Positions 44,311 through 56,331 of a DNA stretch of 64,000 nucleotides are shown in pieces. The notes beneath the pieces are model-generated. The model was not told where the DNA came from and made no database searches. It worked only from the letters and a program-made list of their open reading frames with translations. Origin of the DNA: Acanthaster planci (taxonomy: Eukaryota > Echinodermata > Asteroidea > Valvatida > Acanthasteridae); NCBI RefSeq assembly GCF_001949145.1, contig NW_019091655.1:31464-95463 (forward strand), in the 5' to 3' direction. Within the stretch, counting starts at the first letter, position 1. Each line of letters opens with the position of its first letter. The translations under genes and the position numbers were made by a program.

Positions 44311-45149
44311 TGATTAATGAATTCCCATGGAACAGAAAAAGCATGAAAACATTCCCATTCCCAGGTTCACTTTCAGTTGCAATGTACCGTTCATGAATGG
44401 CCAAATTTTGGTTAGTTTTGAAGGTCACCATTTTCATTAAATGTGGTCAAACAAAAGATCCCAGATTCTGGGCATTTGCAGAATACTGAGGTTGTCTGAA
44501 ATCGTCAGATTAACATTTGCCCAACTATCATATTGTCTGTCATATGCATGTATTTACCGTAGGTGGCAATTTAGGCTTACTGTTACATGACTTTAATTAT
44601 GTACAGCACACAAGCATGATGTATTTGTTATACAATATTGTGAGAAAACCTGTCCACAATGTACATGTATGCAGTCACATGCTATCAATCCAGTTCATGT
44701 ATGTATTGACAGCAGAATACCATTGTTATTTGTGGTTTTGATCAAGGACTATGAGTAACAAGTTTTATGGCATTGCTAATCAAAGTTTCTGGGCTCCACT
44801 TGTTTCCGAAACAAACCGTCCCCTATTTCTGTCTTCTGCTGTTTTATTTGTTAGAAATCTGGAAGATAACTTGTGCAGTTTGGCTTTTATGTGTACTTCC
44901 ATGCATTATTCACATACACTGATTTATTGGTTAATAATTTTGTAGACAGTGATCAAAGCTACATGTGTATTATCATTCAGAGCTTTAGAAATCCTAGATT
45001 TTTAAAAATTTGTGTGTTTAAAAAAAATTGATACTATTATGAACTTCAGTCATTTAGAACCCAAGCTACAAGTAAAAAGGAAACTCAAAACCCAAAAATC
45101 TTACAGTATGATTTATTCTTCTAACAGGCATGTATTACCATTACACCTT

Positions 45150-45770
45150 ACATGGAGATTCTGTGTCTTGATTGGCTGAGAGCCAGTCACATGGCATTCA
45201 CTATTTTAGCTATCTGGTTGTGTACGGCCAAAAAACTATACCTGTAGCAACCACAGCACTGTATGCATTACCACCAGCATTAAAAGGAAATGCATTCCGG
45301 TGTGCATGTTGCGCACTACATGCTTTCCAAAGAGCTAATGCTGCAGAGCTGGATTCAAAGATTTGGTGAAGGGGTATTTTGGAAAAGTGTTTTTAAATTT
45401 CTAACAACAAATACATGTACATTTATCTTATTCAGTAGTCATATTTTATATGTAGTTACATGTAGATCAGATTAATCAGTTATCGCTTTTAATAACCTAA
45501 ACACTCCTGAATCACCTAAATTTGATGTGATTTTGTGCATACATCCTAGGGAGTAGGACTTGAATCAAGCAGAATCTGTGGGAGAACTGTTACAAAACAA
45601 ATATTGACTGCTTAATACTATGATGTAGTGACACTAGTCCCCTTCAGTGATCCGTGGAGCCTTTCTATTTTCTGTTGGCTTCTCCTCGGGAAAATACAGT
45701 ACAATTCTCCATGGATCACCTCAAGAAGCTAGTTTTACTATATTACATGAAGCAGTCAAAATTTGTATAC
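45150..45770. repeat. Fold-back element, copy 2
   Basis: Related to 7560-8060. It shares AAACTATACCTGTAGCAACC-type sequence, then a hairpin with GTGATCCGTGGAGCCTTTCT against TTCTCCATGGATCACCTC, and ends in CAGTCAAAATTTGTATAC. The arms are more diverged than in copy 1. Confidence 0.65.
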
Positions 45771-46603
45771 TAGAATGTTTCTGTTTCCAGCTGTCTTTTT
45801 TGTTCCAAATTAGGAAAATATATTGTGTAATAATATAATATAATTCTGGCATTTTTAGAGACAGTGCATGGCTTTACGCATACATTCAATACTGTACATG
45901 TGATTTCAGATTCAGTAATTGTATTGATTCAGTGTTTGATTTAGTAAGTGGTTATTTAAGCCATATGTTTATGATATGTTGAGATTAGTAGAGTCTTTTA
46001 AAGATAAGATTCCAAGATGCATATACCTTTATGTATTTTTCATAAATTGGACCATATTTGGAATTTCAGTCATTCCTTACAGGCAAATTTCTGAAGAAAC
46101 TCTGTCAAAAAGCTTTGAGATGTGCAATACTTACAGAAACAGTCCGCCAGGGTTGTTTTCTTTACCAACAATTTTCAGGAAATAGTTCCTGAGGTTTTTG
46201 CTTAATTAACACCAATTGTTTCTCCCATAGAACTGAATATATAATTCACCATTTCTCCATATAATGCACCATTTCTCTGCGTCTGTGCTAAATGATGTAG
46301 AAAGCTCTTCACAGTAACTTTGATTTTGGTTCTGGTGAGTTATTACTTAAATGAAGGACCATGTGAAGATAATTGGTGTGGAACTTGCATGTAAATGGCA
46401 CATTAGGACATACACTGTATGTTTTGCAAATGTCTAAACTGTATAATTTGACGGGATACCCTGTTTGGTTGAAAGTTTTTGTAAAGTTTCCCTTCCATAG
46501 CTGTTTGCTGACAACTGAGGGTGGTGATCCTATAAAGGCACATCAAATACAACCATGTCTTTACTGCATATCACACACACAGTATTTGCACTACGCCCTC
46601 TAT

Positions 46604-46718
46604 GCTTCACTTAGTGTTTCTAAAGGGCTTCACTTAGTGTTTCTAAAGGGCTTCACTTAGTGTTTCTAAAGGGCTTCACTTAGTGTTTCTAAAGTGCTTC
46701 ACTTAGTGTTTCTAAAGT
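46604..46718. repeat. 23-base tandem repeat, five copies
   Basis: The unit is GCTTCACTTAGTGTTTCTAA followed by AGG. Starts are at 46604, 46627, 46650, 46673 and 46696; the last two copies end AGT instead of AGG. Confidence 0.95.
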
Positions 46719-46775
46719 GCCAACTTCTTGCAGATACTTTGAGGAGACACGAGGACAAATTGCAACAAATATAGT

Positions 46776-46851
46776 CTGGGCAGGAATCAAAGCACTAATG
46801 TTTGGCTTACAAAACAAGCTTTTAAACCACTGAGCTATGCAAACTGATCTT
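46776..46851 (-). repeat. tRNA-derived SINE remnant
   Basis: On the - strand: GTTTGCATAGCTCAGTGG (A-box-like), then a B-box-like GCTTTGATTCCTGCC at normal tRNA distance. It ends about ten bases before MITE copy 4. No clean acceptor stem. Confidence 0.5.
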
Positions 46852-46860
46852 CCAGATGTA

Positions 46861-47459
46861 TTAACCACTTGCCGCCGGGGATTCAGATACGGTCCACATA
46901 TTCTTTATACCTGTGGCTGGGGTCTCCGAAATCGGACAAAGGGAACTGGGCCTTGTAACAAAAGACCGTACTCATAACAAAAGACCAGGCTGTTGGGAAT
47001 TATCAACATTTTTTCACTCTCAATAGTGGAGATAATCCAGCCTTGTTTTGAAACAGTATATAACAGTTTTGGGGATTTAGTGCGAGCAGATTACCACCGG
47101 GGACAAAAGCACTTCAACACCGGAGCGATGAGCCACACAGCACCACTGCACACTAATCTGGCCCCAATTGAAAAGAGGTCAGCAGTGCACTGTGCCAGTT
47201 TTGCGAACAAAAGAAAATTACGTAACACCGCAAAATCTGGGCTGTTTTTACAAAGCGGCAGGCCTGGCTGAAATACTCCAGCATCAATAGATGTTGTCTG
47301 TCGGATTAGAGTAGAAACCAGACAGTCTTTCATGTGGGTGTAAGTGTCCAGTAAATGAAGATATGAAGTTTTAAAGAATTTTGAAAACAGAAAAAAATGA
47401 TAATTATCCCGTCCCAGCATCATCACCATTGATAATTGCAACTGGCACCAAGTGGTTAA
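46861..47459 (-). mobile_element. TTAA-flanked MITE, copy 4 (full length)
   Basis: 599 bases, beginning TTAACCACTTGCCGCCGGGG and ending GGCACCAAGTGGTTAA, in reverse orientation to copies 2 and 3. No transposase frame. Confidence 0.8.
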
Positions 47460-47549
47460 GGAATAAGTCTTTTTATAAACCTCACTGATCACGCTCAGTA
47501 GAGGGTGCACTGAATTGCACCACAAATTTGTGAATATTTCACAATCAAC

Positions 47550-48000
47550 CAAAGAGAGGGCACAGAATTCCTAGCCTCAGTGACTCTTTGGTGGGAACTG
47601 CATTGTGCTGGCTCACAAACACACGCCCTGTATTTGATGTGCAAAGCGTCATACCAGGGGATACACATAGTCTGACAGCGACTGTTCCAAATCCTTTCAC
47701 CCTGTTCTATTTTTGCATGATTACGGAGGAGTAGACACCACGCGATAGTACTCATTAATTATATGTTGTGTATATGGGAGGACTTACAAACTTTTGGCAA
47801 CAAAGACAGAAAGGGAAAAAAATGAGATGGAGTGAGAACTTCATTGTGGATTTTGTGATATGAAATACAAACATATTTCATCTCCAGCTCAGATGTAAAT
47901 TATGAAATGTGTTTGTCCCGCATTATTGCCCCATTACGAACAAAATTCTCTATCGAAAACCACTGTCCCTGCCAACATGGCCCTTTTCTAGTGCGATGAC
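47550..48000 (+). repeat. Repeat family of about 200 bases, copy 4 (interrupted)
   Basis: 47550-47625 matches the left part of the family (ACCAAAGAGAGGGC, CTTTGGTGGGAACTGC) and about 47930-47995 matches the right part (CCAACATGGCCCTTTTC). The roughly 300 bases between look like a later insertion. Confidence 0.45.
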
Positions 48001-48039
48001 ATGCGGCCAAATCCTCTGCATCGAGAGCAAATTTATTGA

Positions 48040-49082
48040 TGCATTATTACTGATAATGGCATTATTCATCATAATTTACTACTTTATAAAATGACCGCTT
48101 CCTCTCAGGGAGGGGCTGTAACTCTACACGTTGTAGAGGAAACAATATCAAGCTGACAAGAAGTGCTACGTATCACTGCCATTACATCTTCATTTCTTCA
48201 TGTCTTATGTTATTGTAATTGTTTTATCCAATTTCTGTCCAGCTGGCTCATTAATCAGATATTTCAGTCTAGCCAAGCATAACCGCTGACGTAGGTGCTT
48301 TTGTAACAAAAAAGTCACAGTGCTGCTGCTGCTGATGGCAGTATTACTGTGGCATTATCACTGCTTTTTAATGGCTTGTTATCAGAGTCATTCTAAAGGG
48401 AAATATATCCAGTGTTGGTAAACAGATTGAACCAAGTCCACAGATTTATGTGCAGAAAATACTCTGAGTAATCTTAGTAACAGCCTTCTCCCTTCCGTTC
48501 AACTGACCAATTGTAAGACTGGGATTGTGGACCGGTTGTGACATTGCCACAGTTGGGTTGACTGGGAGGACTGTCAGCAAGTTAGCCATTCAAGGTGGAG
48601 AAGAACCCCAGCTTCTTTGTTGGAAAGAGATGTTTTGACTCTGCAGCCATAGGCCATCTGTGTAGTTTGGGAGCATCGACAAAATGATGCGTATGTGTGA
48701 CACGCTCATTGGTCAGTACCCTGTTGCCTGTTTGTGACTTGGCAGGTGTGCGTTTATACATATATTGCTCATTTCGCTTGGAGGTCAAGAAACTCTTTGT
48801 TGTTGTCAGGGACCTGATGAGCTAAATAAACTCTTTGAACATTGAGCACTTGTCCTAGTTAGTACACCACATCTCTTCCCTTCTCACATGCAGTGTGGTT
48901 TGGTCACTTCTTCCTCATTCGGCAGCCATGTTTTGGTGAGAACATACAGAAACTGCTGGCAGAAGAAAAACTATTCCGGCATACAACGTTGACTTGCATT
49001 AATTATTTTGAGGAAACAAGCCATCATAGGCTATTGCTTTGAGTAATTGTTTTTTACATATTGGTACAAACATTGCGAAAAG
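48040..49082 (+). repeat. 5' flank of GPCR 2, duplicated upstream of GPCR 4
   Basis: Matches 60480-61637 in order: ATTACTGATAATGGCATTAT, GTTGTAGAGGA, AGTCACAGTGCTGCTG, TTCTAAAGGGAAATATATCC, then CTACATATTG-like sequence before the start codon. Differs clearly from the GPCR 1/3 flank. Confidence 0.65.
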
Positions 49083-50051
49083 ATGGATGAACATAAAGAC
49101 AACTTGACACATAACTCATCTGGTTGCCTTGAGGAGGTGTGCACATCCTACAGTGAGCGGCAAGTTTTTGCTGCTATCTTTGGCATCATTTTTGTGGTGG
49201 GAACTGTTGGCAATGCCTTGGTCATAGCCGCTGTGATCCTATCCAGGAAACTCCGCAATGCTACAAACATGTTAGTGCTAAACCTGAGCATAGCTGACTT
49301 TTTGACGTGCGTCTGTGTCATCCCTATCAATGCAGCAGCTATACTAAGTGAGGACAGCTGGCCCCTGGTCAATTCCTCTTGCAAATTTGCAGGCTTTTTG
49401 TTGGCAGTTTGCACTGGTTGCAGCCTGAACAACCTGGCCTGTATTGCCATCAACAGGTACGTCATGATCACCAAAAGCAAGTCAACTTACCGGACGATGT
49501 TCAACAGGCGACGGACCTTGGCTGGGGTTATCCTGACTTGGCTGGTACCCTTGGCTGTTGTGATCTGCCCAGCTTTGACTGGTATTGTGGAAATAGCTTT
49601 TAATCTTGATGCTTCCCTCTGCACATGGCTCTCACTTTATCCTGAGCACCTACATGCATATCCGTTTAACTTCATTTTCTTCGCTTTATCAGTGCCGATT
49701 CAGGTCTCCCTCATATTCTTGAGTTACATCAGCATTCTTTGTCACATCCGCACCCACACCAAGCGAGTCCGACCTGACAGCAACCTCCAGATACAAGTGA
49801 CCAAGAATCTTGCACTTGTCATGTGTGTCTTCATGTTGTGTTATGTACCCTCGTGCATAAAGCTATTGCTTTCCAGTCCTATGCCTATGTGGTTTCGGCG
49901 TGCATCTTTTGCAATCTTTCTGGCTAACAGTTGTGTGAATCCACTTATTTATGCAGCCAAGCACCCTAACTTCAGGGTGGTTTTTTGCTGCATAATCCGT
50001 GGGAAATGGAAAGACATACCAGAAAGGGTTTCTTTTCAGTTCTGCAAGTGA
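49083..50051 (+). CDS. Class A (rhodopsin-like) GPCR 2
   Basis: 322-residue seven-transmembrane receptor, intact and with its coding part in one exon. The ATG at 49083 is the first in frame. The N-terminus (MDEHKDNLTHNSSG) has two possible N-glycosylation sites. TM1 carries the normal GTVGN. LSIADF in TM2, NRY after TM3, FMLCYVPS in TM6 (tyrosine at the usual tryptophan) and NPLIYAAKHPNF in TM7 are present. ICL2 contains two copies of CAACAGG (49451 and 49502), relevant to the lesion in GPCR 4. N-terminus and flank resemble GPCR 4; ECL2-TM6 resembles GPCR 1. Ligand unknown. Confidence 0.9.
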   Translation: MDEHKDNLTHNSSGCLEEVCTSYSERQVFAAIFGIIFVVGTVGNALVIAAVILSRKLRNATNMLVLNLSIADFLTCVCVIPINAAAILSEDSWPLVNSSCKFAGFLLAVCTGCSLNNLACIAINRYVMITKSKSTYRTMFNRRRTLAGVILTWLVPLAVVICPALTGIVEIAFNLDASLCTWLSLYPEHLHAYPFNFIFFALSVPIQVSLIFLSYISILCHIRTHTKRVRPDSNLQIQVTKNLALVMCVFMLCYVPSCIKLLLSSPMPMWFRRASFAIFLANSCVNPLIYAAKHPNFRVVFCCIIRGKWKDIPERVSFQFCK

Positions 50052-50740
50052 TCTTAAAATGACGATAGTCAAACTTCTGTTCCAGGTCTAAGAATGTGTA
50101 TAGTCATAACAAACAAAGCTCACATCTCGCCTACAAATTCATGATATTTGTTACAAATCTGTTTCTACATTTGAGGATAAATTCTATAGTTTGCTTTTGG
50201 ACATATTAGTTGCCTTGAATCACCCTAAACTAGAATGCCATTGTGGTTATAAGATATGAATATTTTCCCTTTCAATCTTGTATCCGAATATTCAAATTAG
50301 AACCAAAATTTAATATTCGATAGCCGATCAAATTTCTGCCTTGCCCTTCCATGGGTGTGTCTTTGTTTTTACATTCCATTGGGGATCCTGAACAACAGAG
50401 GACAATGGAGTCCCTGATTCACCGAGGGTTCCTGATTGACAGTCGTGTATAAGACATATAGGTGGCCTTCCAAAATAAGGTCAAAGTATTAGCAATTTAA
50501 GAGGAACAATAGGGGGGCCTCAGTTATATAAGCAAATGTGGGTGCAGGTGCTTGTGTGTCCAGAATATTTTTGTCAGCGCAATAAGTTGAGAATTACTTC
50601 GTGTATGATCCTGGGAAGACTATCGCACTTGGGCAGAAAAGGTAAAAGGTCCCAATGACTAAAACAATTGAAATCTCGTTATCATGATTACTTGAGAAAT
50701 ACTTTGCATATTGATTTCCAATTTAGTTTGTGGATTGCTC

Positions 50741-51270
50741 TTAACCATATGCTGCCAGTTTTGGGTACCTTGGGTTTGTATGCATAGCAGGGGTGCCTGA
50801 AATCGGACAAAAGAGCTGGGCCTTATAACAGAAAGACCGTACTCAGAACAAAAGACCCGCTGCTTGAAATTGCTCAGGTTACATTTATCGGAGGTAATCC
50901 GTCATTGTTTTGAAACAGTATACCACTGTTTTGGGCATAGTGCACCTGCTGATTAGCACCACGGACAAAAGTGCTCCAGCTCCCCATCGATGAGCGATAC
51001 AGTACCGCTGCATGCTAATCCAGCTGCATTTGAAAAGACGCCACCGGCATTCATTGGGAACAAAGGAAATTATGTAACACCTTACCATTCTGGGCTCTCA
51101 CTACAGGGCAGCAGGCCTGGCTGAAATACTTGGGTATCAATGGAGGTTGTATGTCAGATTAGAGTAGACACCAGACGGACATTCGTGTGGGTGTAAATGC
51201 CCATTAAATAAAATTATGATTCATTGAAGAATTTTGAAAATGGAAAATCGCCTGTATGGTTAATAATGCT
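50741..51270 (-). mobile_element. TTAA-flanked MITE, copy 5 (degenerate)
   Basis: Begins TTAACCATATGCTGCCAG and contains CTGAAATCGGACAAAAGAGC and AAGACCGTACTCAGAACAAA. The far end is eroded, so the right limit is approximate. Confidence 0.65.
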
Positions 51271-53463
51271 GGGAAGCCTTGCGCATTCAGGGCTGAAAAT
51301 TCAAAGATCAGCTTGATATTGGTAAGTTGAGAAATACATTGGGTAGGATCTTCAAATATGGCTTGTAGTTGTACATTGTTTCGGGTAATCCCACAAGCTT
51401 GTTGCATGTAAGCCTGACAGGTCAAAGGTAAAGGTCACAATGACTAAAGCCATTAAAACAAGTCTTGTTTGCGATCCAAAAATTAAAGGTATAGGCATGG
51501 GCTTGGCAGGGAATTTTGTTAGTTAACAAAATAAGATGGTGACAAAATTCCTTTCTGCAAGATCTCTGTAACCAAGAGTTAACATGAGCCCTTTGTGGAA
51601 ATTTTTGTGATGTTAATGAAAACATCATTGTTATGGTACATTTCTGTTTTGCATGAAAACAGCATCCAGGTGCCTCCAAACTTTGTAGGGGGATGTTTAT
51701 GTGTTCTGCATTGTAAATATGAATTTATGCCAAGGGTTGAGTTTTATTGATTTTTTATTCTAGTGGACCTCTTTAATAAGAGGTCCTTTAGAGTTTGCAG
51801 TTCCCGTTAATATAATGGGAACCTTGTGCCATCGGGAGTGAAATACAGTGAAGACCAAAGGAAGTTTCCTCGTCACAAGCAGAATGTTGATTTATAAACA
51901 GTGCTCTTATGAATGAGGTTGACTGACTTTATTTGTTCCTATTTTCTTCTGCAAGTAATTTTTGTACTTTTCCAAAACAGATTGATTTGATACTTAATTC
52001 ATAGATTCAAAGTTGCTGTGAGTTAAAAGTACCCATTACAATGACCTCACGGTGACATCCGCAACTCATTTAATATGGATTTAAAAATCTTTAATTGGCG
52101 CCCTTTGACAGCTTACCAATTTTTCTCACAGCTAATGTAACAAGAAGGCCTAAAACACTTCTGAAAAGCGGGAAACACCTCCAAGTGTGCTACATGTATG
52201 TGCAAAACAGACTCAAACTCTAGTTTAGAGTGTTATTTATTTTTGAACATTTTCAGTTATACCCACTCGATACCGTGTCCCCTGGAGTCAAGTAATGCCA
52301 TAAATGGTAACATCATCCTGTACATTTTGGTGGACATGTGTCCATTATTCTGCAAAATCCATATACTTTATGCATGTTTTCTTACTCGACAACATGCTGT
52401 GTAGCAGATGCATGTGTGGTAAGTGTGTTTTTCTCCAACCCTTAGAAATGTGGTAAAGCCATGTGTTCTGTTGAAAACAGACTAGAAACTGTCATTTATC
52501 TGGGTGTTAAATCAATAGCTATCAAGAAAGCATTTCAGTTTGAATTCATTTGTAATAGTTTCATTACACTGCAATTGATGTTTGTAACCAGCTTATAGCA
52601 TGAGTAATACCTTTGGGTCTAACTATCTGAAATTTGTTGACCGTTGGAAGTTTCACCCCACAAATGTACAGAAATGTACGTATCAAACTTCTGTAGTAAT
52701 TTTGATGTTGATGATAGGCTTTAAAATGGAGGAAACTTTAGCTGTCTTGTGATACATGCAAGTCATTTTCTTGGGATGTTTAAATTTGTCATGGAAAATT
52801 ACTTGCTTTGAGTCATGCATGTTGACATCTAATGTAAGCATTTTTATATCTTGGAAATTCTGAAAAGCCATGTACATTGAGGCAAAGCATTGTTACTGCT
52901 TTCTGCATTGGATATTACAGCACTTAATTGTTAGCACGTTTCTTTTCATATTCAACAAAACCTTTGTCAATAAAACAGTCTTGTGAAGTTTTGAACACTG
53001 TGATTTATACTTTTCTATCTGATGAATATTGTGTGAACATGACTGTCATGAAATGGGTTGTGAGTGGACCGAGTCGGAAGATATTTGAGGGATCTTGAAA
53101 CAGCATGCCCATCACAACGTATTTTGTGCAGATGTCTGAATTGCATAGTTGACCAGACATCTGTTTTTGGTAGAAATTATTTGAAATGTCCCCTCCCCCT
53201 CCAACTACAATCCTGACAACTGATGGCGCTGTTGTTTTAAAGTCATCTGAGAAAATAACAGGCAGTCACTCTACTTACCCTGGGATTTTCTGTGGAAATT
53301 ATGAACCTGTAGCCTTAGCCCATTAACTGGTTGTTACTTAACCAACTGATCGATAAATGCAGATTCAACCAAAGAATAAACCACACTTGAAAAAGGGCAA
53401 AACAGATTTGTACTCAACTAGCCCTGGAACAGAGCCAGTGCCTTAGGACCTGTTTGTTCCAAG

Positions 53464-54025
53464 TTAATCAAATCATGACATAAACCCGGGAGATTTTCAA
53501 GATTTTCCATTCTCAAAATTCTTCAAAAAATCGTAGCTTCATTTAGTGGACGTTTACACCCATTCAAATAACTCTCTGGTGACTACTTTAATCTGACAGA
53601 CATCTATTGATGGTTGCGTATTTCAGCCAGGCCTGCTGCCATGTAGAAAGAGCCCAGATTGTGAAGTGTTATGTAATTTTCTTTTGTTCCCAAAATTGGC
53701 ACAGTGCGCTACTGGCGTCTTTTCATCGGGAGCCAGATTAGCATGCAGCGGTATGTATTGCTCATCGCTGGAGTGTTTTAGTCCCCAGTGGTAATCCGCT
53801 CGTGCTGAATGCCACAAACAGTGGTATAATCTCTCAAAATAAGGATGGATTTCCTCTGCTATTGACAACTGAAAAAAATGTTGGCAATTCCAAGCAGCTC
53901 CGTCTTTTGTTCTGAGTATGGTCTTTTGTTATAAGGCCCAGCTATTTTGTCCAGCATCGGGCTCCCCGGTCTTGTGTTAAAAGCCTATGTACCCGAAACC
54001 GGACTCCCTGGCAGCATATGGTTAA
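53464..54025 (+). mobile_element. TTAA-flanked MITE, copy 6 (degenerate left end)
   Basis: Contains CATTCTCAAAATTCTTC, ATTTCAGCCAGGCCTGC and GTGGTAATCCGCTCG, and ends CCTGGCAGCATATGGTTAA. The left end lacks a clear inverted repeat. Confidence 0.65.
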
Positions 54026-54569
54026 AAGATTCCTCCTGATACAACCAACCATGGAGGAAGGAACACATTCCTCCATGATACGACAGAGTATTCACTATTC
54101 AGCCTTTGACCTAAATGACAAATTCAGTACATTTCTTGTGCACAAAAAGTTCTTTGATTTCCACAGAATGTAATTTGCAGTTTGATCTTTGTTGCTTTTA
54201 AAATGTGGTTTGGAACCAGGTACGCCTTCAAGATCACAGTACGTACACACAAGTATAGGTCAGACCTGCATACCTTCATTGTTGAATGCTCAGCATGGGT
54301 GACACAGACAGCATGCTGAGCCCACCATCCTCAGAGAAGGTGTGCAGAAGATGCATCCATGTACCAAAATGGCTGAAAGCAGATAATTAAATAACTGGTT
54401 TGGGTTTTTTTCTTTTTATCTTTATTTTTCCCCATGTTTGACTGTCTCATGGGATGCTTGATACGCTTTCATACAACAATCAGTATGGGATTTGCAGTAC
54501 CAACTATCCTTTGTCGCATGCGCACTGCCCCGTGGAATACACCAGAGTGTGTACTTTGGCGCATAGCCA

Positions 54570-55383
54570 AGCCTTTCATGTTGATTGTATGTATCTACAT
54601 GTATACTGTACTGATAAAAGCATTATATGTTGTAATATCATAAATTAAAGATAGCTTCTTCCCAGAAAGGCAGTAACTGTGCATGTTGCCAAGTCAACAA
54701 TATCATCAGAATAGAAAAGCGATCAGCTTCACTGGCATCGCATTTCCTTTTACTCTAGTTGCATGTTATTATCATATAATCTTACATCAACCTCCTGTCT
54801 GGACAGCTCATTAATTTAATTAAATAAAAAGCCCTTTTCAGTCAATTTAGCCATGCATGCCATAATGGACACAGTGGTACTGCCTATTATTTGTCGTAGT
54901 GCCAATTAGTAGATTGAAAAAAAGATAAATTCACAGAGATTTCATGTTACAAAGCCTTCACCTGAGCTGACCAATTGCAACTTTCAGTTTTAACCAGTGG
55001 TGACATCACCAGAATTGTGGTTACTGCGGTGGCTGTCAGAAACTTGCCAAATGTTCTAGGTTGAGGGAGATCTTTTGACTTTGCGGGCCACAAGCAACAT
55101 CAAGTGAAATACCAGCATCAGGCCTTTGTCTGGTCAGGGAGTGTTGAGGAATGATGCAAGTTGAAGTGTGACATGCTCACTCAGTTGTATATTGTTACCT
55201 TGTGAAGACCTTGCAGGTGTGCAGCTCTCGTGCTTTGAGGCCCCAAACGTCTTTGTTGGGCAGATTGAAAGCTTATTGGACTACATACAGAAGGGGCTTT
55301 TTTATGCCGGAGCAAAATCCTCTTGTATTGATCAACTAATTGACAAAGTGTCCATTGCAGGCATTACAGACATTGTGAAAAAG
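54570..55383 (+). repeat. 5' flank of GPCR 3, duplicate of the GPCR 1 flank
   Basis: Counterpart of 40950-41660. Upstream of the start codon the frame stays open for about 72 codons, but it has no ATG and the matching region of GPCR 1 is interrupted, so it is read as 5'UTR or leader. Confidence 0.6.
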
Positions 55384-56331
55384 ATGGACAGCCTAGACAA
55401 CTCGTCTGTTTGCCGTGGGGAGGTGTATACATCCTACAGTGAGCGGCAGGTTTTTGCTGCTATCTTTGGTATCATCTCTGTGGTGGGAACTGTTGACAAT
55501 GCCTTGGTCATAGCCGCTGTGATCCTGTCCAGGAAACTCCGCAACGCTACAAACATGTTTGTGCTAAACCTGAGCATAGCTGACTTTTTGACCTGTATCT
55601 ATACCATCCCAATCAACATGGTGGCAGTTTTGAGTGAGGACAACTGGCCCCCGCCTAACGCCCCCTGCAAACTCGCAGGCTTCTTGCTGGTACTCTGTTC
55701 CAGTTGCAGCCTGAACAACCTGGCCTGTATTGCCATCAACAGGTACGTCATGATCACCAAAAGCAAGGCAACCTATAAGAAGATGTTCAGTGGTCAACGA
55801 ACCCTAGCAGGGATTATCCTGACTTGGCTGGTACCCTTGGCTGTCGTGATCTTTCCAGCTTTGAGCGGCATCATGGAAATCAATTTTGATCCTGTTTCCT
55901 CACTCTGCACATGGATCCCAACTGGTTCTGTTGATGTATTCAGCTTCATTGTCTTTGCTACATGTTTTCCACTTCAGGTCTCCCTCATATTCTGGGGTTA
56001 CATTAACATCTTTTATTATGTCTACGCCCACAGCCAGCGAATCCGAATCCGACGTGACAGTAACCTCCAGATACAAGTGACCAAGAATCTTGCACTTGTC
56101 ATGTGTTTCTTCATGCTGTGTATGACACCATTATCCGTAGGTCTGTTGCTTTCCTGTTCTGAGCCTGTATGGTTTCTGCAAGCTGCTGTAGCAATCTTTC
56201 TGGCTAACAGTTGTTTGAATCCACTCATTTATGCAGCCAAGCACCCTAACTTCAGGGTGGTTTTCTGCTGCATAATCCGAGGAAAATGGAAAGACATACC
56301 AGAGAGGGTTTCGTGCGGATTCTGCTTGTGA
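55384..56331 (+). CDS. Class A (rhodopsin-like) GPCR 3
   Basis: 315-residue seven-transmembrane receptor, intact and with its coding part in one exon. N-terminus MDSLDNSSVCRGEVYTSYSE is nearly that of GPCR 1. TM1 has VDN, TM2 LSIADF, TM3 ends NRY, TM7 reads NPLIYAAKHPNF. ECL2-TM5 (SVDVFSFIVFATCFPLQVSL) and TM6 (FMLCMTP, methionine at the usual tryptophan) differ strongly from GPCR 1 and 2 but match GPCR 4. The start is the first ATG in frame, at the same place as in GPCR 1. Ligand and coupling unknown. Confidence 0.9.
   Translation: MDSLDNSSVCRGEVYTSYSERQVFAAIFGIISVVGTVDNALVIAAVILSRKLRNATNMFVLNLSIADFLTCIYTIPINMVAVLSEDNWPPPNAPCKLAGFLLVLCSSCSLNNLACIAINRYVMITKSKATYKKMFSGQRTLAGIILTWLVPLAVVIFPALSGIMEINFDPVSSLCTWIPTGSVDVFSFIVFATCFPLQVSLIFWGYINIFYYVYAHSQRIRIRRDSNLQIQVTKNLALVMCFFMLCMTPLSVGLLLSCSEPVWFLQAAVAIFLANSCLNPLIYAAKHPNFRVVFCCIIRGKWKDIPERVSCGFCL

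Larger units (their letters stand above)
42609..49082. other. Intergenic region between GPCR 1 and GPCR 2
   Basis: Repeat-rich. It holds two TTAA-flanked MITEs (42781-43397 and 46861-47459), the N run, a possible decayed coding remnant on the - strand (about 43435-44060), a fold-back element (45150-45770), a 23-base tandem repeat, a SINE remnant and the duplicated 5' flank of GPCR 2 from about 48040. No intact gene seen. Confidence 0.55.
50052..55383. other. Intergenic region between GPCR 2 and GPCR 3
   Basis: Contains MITE copies 5 (50741-51270) and 6 (53464-54025) in opposite orientations. 51770-51840 has CTCTTTAATAAGAGGTCC, related to the pogo-like element at 60233. 54570-55383 is the duplicated GPCR 1/3 flank. 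I see no coding exon and nothing distinctive in 51900-53400. Confidence 0.5.

Noticed and set aside
47091-47552. Open frame of 153 codons on the - strand
   Set aside because: Mostly MITE copy 4 sequence.
55168-55383. N-terminal extension of GPCR 3 by 72 codons
   Set aside because: No ATG in the extension, and the homologous region of GPCR 1 is not open in the receptor frame; read as 5'UTR.
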